Shown here: positions 6,012 to 8,300 of the stretch, piece after piece
Layout: each line of letters opens with the position of its first letter
Numbering within the stretch: the first letter of the stretch is position 1
NCBI GenBank assembly: GCA_029883145.1
Contig: JAOUJR010000069.1
Location: 1 to 8,300, forward strand
Origin: Nitrospirota bacterium
GTDB lineage: Bacteria; Nitrospirota; Thermodesulfovibrionia; Thermodesulfovibrionales; SM23-35
Direction: 5' to 3'
Length of the DNA: 8,300 nucleotides
Notes under the pieces: generated by a model
Database searches by the model: none
The model's input: only the letters and a program-made list of their open reading frames with translations
Told to the model about the DNA's origin: nothing
Program-made: the position numbers and the translations under genes

Positions 6012-6085
6012 TCGGGGCGAAAGGATTTGAACCTTCGACACCACGGTCCCGAACCGTGTGCGCTACCAGGCTGCGCTACGCCCCG
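6012..6085 (-). tRNA. tRNA-Pro(CGG)
   Basis: On the minus strand, CGGGGCG (5') pairs with CGCCCCG (3') as acceptor stem. The D stem is GCGC/GCGC, the anticodon stem CACGG/CCGTG closes the loop TTCGGGA with anticodon CGG (complement at 6049-6051), and the T arm is GAAGG/CCTTT around TTCAAAT. The discriminator is A (complement at 6012). The bases that follow are CTT, so CCA is not encoded and must be added. The 74-base length is normal. The gene is convergent with moaA, leaving one base between them. Confidence 0.96.
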
Positions 6086-6288
6086 ATAAAAGATAATAAA
6101 ACCACATTCCTATAAAGTCAAGCCTCGGACTCAAGCAGTAATCTAATGGTTCCACCCTGTGTCAACGTTCTTAAGGGAAATCATTTTGTAAAGGTAAATG
6201 GTGAGCAAAGTGAATAGCTCGTAGAAAAATGTCTATTAAAGAGATAATATATCCCTGTACGAAACAACATTTACAGGTAAGATACTAC
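6086..6288. other. Region between tRNA-Pro and the MFS gene
   Basis: Apart from the tRNA-Pro promoter on the minus strand (6093-6121), no gene is seen. GATAAT at 6243-6248 is a -10-like hexamer on the plus strand without a good -35. If used, it would place the MFS transcript start near 6255 and so support the ATG at 6289 over the one at 6229. I see no terminator or riboswitch-like structure. Confidence 0.35.
6093..6121 (-). promoter_or_regulatory. Near-consensus sigma70 promoter of tRNA-Pro
   Basis: On the minus strand, TTGACT (6121-6116) and TATTAT (6098-6093) each match consensus at five of six bases with the ideal 17-base spacer. Only 7 bases separate the -10 box from the mature tRNA 5' end at 6085, so transcription is predicted to start within about two bases of that end. 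Confidence 0.75.
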
Positions 6289-7512
6289 ATGATTCATTAT
6301 GCATGGATTATAGCATTTACAGGCACAGTTGTCACAATCCTGGCCCATGGTTTTGGAAGGATGTCTTATTCTGTCATACTGCCTTCCATGAAAGACGGCT
6401 TGATGCTTAACTATACTCAGCTTGGTTCAATTGCGATGGGAAATTTCATAGGATACCTCTCTCTTGCAATTATCGGGGGGTTCCTTGCAGCACGTTTTGG
6501 GGTACGAAGGGTGGTTTTCATATCCCTTATCGTGATGGGTATCAGCTTATTTCTCACAGGCCTCGCAGATTCATTCCTCTATGCTTTTATCATGAGGCTT
6601 GTTACTGGAGCAGGTAACGGAGGCTGTTATGTACCGATTTTAGCTTTGCCAGCTGCCTGGTTTGCGGCAAGAAAGAGGGGATTTGCAACAGGTATTGTGT
6701 CGGCTGGTGTGGGAATTGGTCTCTCTCTCTGCGGTATTATTCTCCCTCTCATCATCTCTTCATTTGGGGAAGACGGATGGAGGTATGCATGGTTTGCAAT
6801 GGGCATTGCTGTATTCCTCCTTTCCTTCGTTTGTTATGCATTCTTGAGGAATAACCCGAAAGAGAAAGGACTTTCCGTTTACGGCGGTGAGCAGGAACAA
6901 AAAGAAGATAAGAAGGTTACGCTTTCTTCAGCATTTAAAGATGTTGTTGCGGAAACAGAAATATGGAAACTCGGCTTTGTTTATTTCATGTTCGGATTCT
7001 CATACATTATATACCTCACATTTTTTATTGCCTTTCTTACCAAAGAGATGGGAGTGTCTTCTATTACAGCCGGGAGGATATTTGCCTTCCTCGGGTTTGT
7101 GAGTATCTTCTGCGGGGTCATCTTTGGATGGATTTCTGATGTACTCGGAAGAAGATATGGCTTGGTAATTTCTTATATAACCCTTGCCATCTCTTACATC
7201 CTTTTTGCTCTCTGGAAAGATCACGCAGGATTTTATGTATCTGCTTTTGTATTTGGCATTGCTTCCTTTTCCGTACCGACGATCATGGCTGCGGCATCAG
7301 GGGACGCTGTGGGCGGGAAACTTGCTCCTGCTGGCCTTGGTTTCATCACCCTCTTTTTCGGGATAGGTCAGGCATTTGGTCCGGTAATCGGCGGATGGCT
7401 GAAGGACACAACAGGGACATTTACTTATGCATTTATGCTCTCCACAGCAGTCTCTCTTTTCGGTGCAGCTGGTTCACTTTTTTTAAAAAAACATGATAGA
7501 GGAGCGTTTTAA
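6289..7512 (+). CDS. Major facilitator superfamily permease, substrate unknown
   Basis: This is a 12-helix inner-membrane secondary transporter. From the ATG at 6289 it has 407 residues. The first helix starts at once (HYAWIIAFTGTVVTIL). The MFS motif-A loop between helices 2 and 3 is GGFLAARFGVRR (about 63-74), and its repeat between helices 8 and 9 is GWISDVLGRR (about 280-289). A charged central loop (about 190-215, with EQEQKEDKK) separates the two six-helix halves. An in-frame ATG at 6229 would add 20 residues. I prefer 6289 because relatives begin just before the HY(A/G)W segment and the extra residues look non-conserved; neither start has a strong ribosome site, and AGG at 6275-6277 is the better of two weak ones. 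Substrate cannot be told; related proteins are often labelled organic-acid or oxalate/formate-like transporters. Confidence 0.88.
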   Translation: MIHYAWIIAFTGTVVTILAHGFGRMSYSVILPSMKDGLMLNYTQLGSIAMGNFIGYLSLAIIGGFLAARFGVRRVVFISLIVMGISLFLTGLADSFLYAFIMRLVTGAGNGGCYVPILALPAAWFAARKRGFATGIVSAGVGIGLSLCGIILPLIISSFGEDGWRYAWFAMGIAVFLLSFVCYAFLRNNPKEKGLSVYGGEQEQKEDKKVTLSSAFKDVVAETEIWKLGFVYFMFGFSYIIYLTFFIAFLTKEMGVSSITAGRIFAFLGFVSIFCGVIFGWISDVLGRRYGLVISYITLAISYILFALWKDHAGFYVSAFVFGIASFSVPTIMAAASGDAVGGKLAPAGLGFITLFFGIGQAFGPVIGGWLKDTTGTFTYAFMLSTAVSLFGAAGSLFLKKHDRGAF

Positions 7513-7534
7513 AGAGGTTATTGCAATCGTCTCA

Positions 7535-8300
7535 TTAAAAAATTGCTCTTTCAATCACAAGGGAATCTTTTAATGCATCCTTCCATTGAACCGGTCTATA
7601 CCCTACAGCGAGCCTTGTTATCTCCATATCGAGTACAGAATATCTCGGCCTTTTTGCGGGTCTTGGATATTCTTCAGCTGGTATAGGAATTATCTCGGTT
7701 TTAAGTCCTGAAATTCTGATAATCTCCTTTGCGAAGTCAAACCAGCTTATCCCTTTGTCTGTCTCGTTGGTGATATGATAAATTCCATAAGCACCGCTTT
7801 CTATAACTTTTTTTATACCATTTGATAAGGTAACCGTTGATGTGGGAGAGCCAATCTGGTCATGGACAACCCTTATAGCTGACCTTTCCTTTGCAAGCCT
7901 GAGAATAGTCAGGACAAAATTACTTCCCCGTATCCCATAGAGCCAGCTTGTCCTTATGATATAGAATTTATTGAGGATCCACTGGATGTATTTCTCACCT
8001 GCGAGTTTTGATTCACCATACGTATTTATGGGATTAGTATTGTCAAAGGGTGTATAGGGTTTATTGGTTTCGCCGTCGAATACATAATCGGTGCTTATAT
8101 GGCAGAGAGGGATACCCGCGTCAGCACAGGTTAGGGCAAGATTCTGCACGCTGGTTCCATTAATTAAAAATGCTTTTTCCTTTTCCTCCTCTGCCTTATC
8201 TACGTTAGTATAGGCAGCACAGTTAATGACTAAATTTGGCAGTGCAGTATTCACGGCGTTATATAAAACATCTCTCCTTGTGATATCAAGTTCCTCTTCA
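7535..8300 (-). CDS. rfbD: dTDP-4-dehydrorhamnose reductase (RmlD), 5' end outside window
   Basis: RmlD reduces dTDP-4-dehydro-L-rhamnose to dTDP-L-rhamnose with NAD(P)H, the last step in making the rhamnose donor for surface polysaccharide. The frame stays open to the right edge: upstream of a GTG at 8254 the codons read EEELDITRRDVLYNA, which matches the family's 'LDITD' region, so the GTG is internal and the protein is partial. Missing are roughly the first 35 residues, including the Rossmann glycine motif. Present are NCAAYTNVDKAE, the catalytic STDYVFDG, the Tyr-x3-Lys site in YGESKLAGE, RTSWLYG, and the C-terminal RPRYSVLD. It ends 22 bases from the convergent MFS gene. Other rhamnose genes are probably to the right, but none is visible. 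Confidence 0.94.
   Translation of the reverse strand, partial: EEELDITRRDVLYNAVNTALPNLVINCAAYTNVDKAEEEKEKAFLINGTSVQNLALTCADAGIPLCHISTDYVFDGETNKPYTPFDNTNPINTYGESKLAGEKYIQWILNKFYIIRTSWLYGIRGSNFVLTILRLAKERSAIRVVHDQIGSPTSTVTLSNGIKKVIESGAYGIYHITNETDKGISWFDFAKEIIRISGLKTEIIPIPAEEYPRPAKRPRYSVLDMEITRLAVGYRPVQWKDALKDSLVIERAIF

Noticed and set aside
6229..6288. N-terminal extension of the MFS protein from ATG 6229.
   Set aside because: There is no ribosome site, the 20 residues look unlike an MFS N-terminus, and the -10-like GATAAT at 6243-6248 may lie inside it. It cannot be fully excluded.
7478..7491. T7A7 tract near the 3' end of the MFS gene, a possible slippage or frameshift site.
   Set aside because: The frame is intact and encodes Leu-Phe-Leu-Lys-Lys at an ordinary cytoplasmic tail. 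Nothing suggests programmed frameshifting.
7511..7551. Possible bidirectional terminator between the MFS gene and rfbD (AAAGAG with CTCTTT, CAAT with ATTG).
   Set aside because: The stem is weak, split by a 6-7 base bulge, has a large loop and no GC-rich core or flanking T-run, so it does not look like an intrinsic terminator.
8252..8254. GTG as the start codon of rfbD.
   Set aside because: The frame continues open to the window edge with family-matching residues (ELDIT), and starting here would remove the nucleotide-binding region, so the true start is outside the window.

Overview
The window looks like a chromosomal stretch of a Gram-negative (diderm) bacterium of moderate-to-low GC. The main evidence is a complete Tol-Pal envelope operon, preceded by a partial tRNA-Ser and followed by moaA, a tRNA-Pro, an MFS permease and part of an rfbD/rmlD gene. 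The style of the proteins (short TolA, lipoprotein-type CpoB, Pal with paired cysteines near its C terminus) and the repeat-built signal peptides remind me of Nitrospirota or Desulfobacterota genomes. That placement is an impression from reading, not a search result.

Layout. Positions 1-45 hold the 5' part of a tRNA-Ser(UGA) on the minus strand. Positions 46-444 hold no gene. They carry a promoter for that tRNA, a 116-bp imperfect inverted repeat with two internal hairpins, and a probable promoter for the tol operon. Positions 445-5000 encode TolQ, TolR, a TolA/TonB-like protein, TolB, Pal and CpoB (YbgF). All run rightwards and are almost all translationally coupled by 1-4 base overlaps; the only real gap is 78 bp between tolB and pal. 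moaA (4997-6010), for molybdenum cofactor synthesis, overlaps the end of cpoB by 4 bases and so is attached to the envelope operon. One base after its stop codon begins the 3' end of a convergent tRNA-Pro(CGG), whose near-consensus promoter places transcription start almost exactly at the mature tRNA 5' end. A 12-helix MFS permease (about 6289-7512) follows, convergent with the 3' part of dTDP-4-dehydrorhamnose reductase (minus strand, running off the right edge).

How the genes work together. TolQ-TolR form the proton-driven inner-membrane motor. The TolA-like protein carries force across the periplasm. TolB and the lipoprotein Pal link to the outer membrane and peptidoglycan, and CpoB couples this to cell-wall synthesis during division. 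MoaA makes the first molybdopterin intermediate and has no obvious functional tie to the Tol system. RmlD makes dTDP-L-rhamnose for surface polysaccharide.

The core genes are ordinary. The most unusual feature is the use of 7-bp tandem repeats. They build the signal peptides of tolB and cpoB, and the same heptamer occurs in the opposite orientation at the end of tolB, where it supplies the tolB stop codon. The second is the nested inverted repeat upstream of tolQ, which may be a small non-autonomous mobile or extragenic palindromic element. I found no CRISPR array, transposase, phage gene or defence system.
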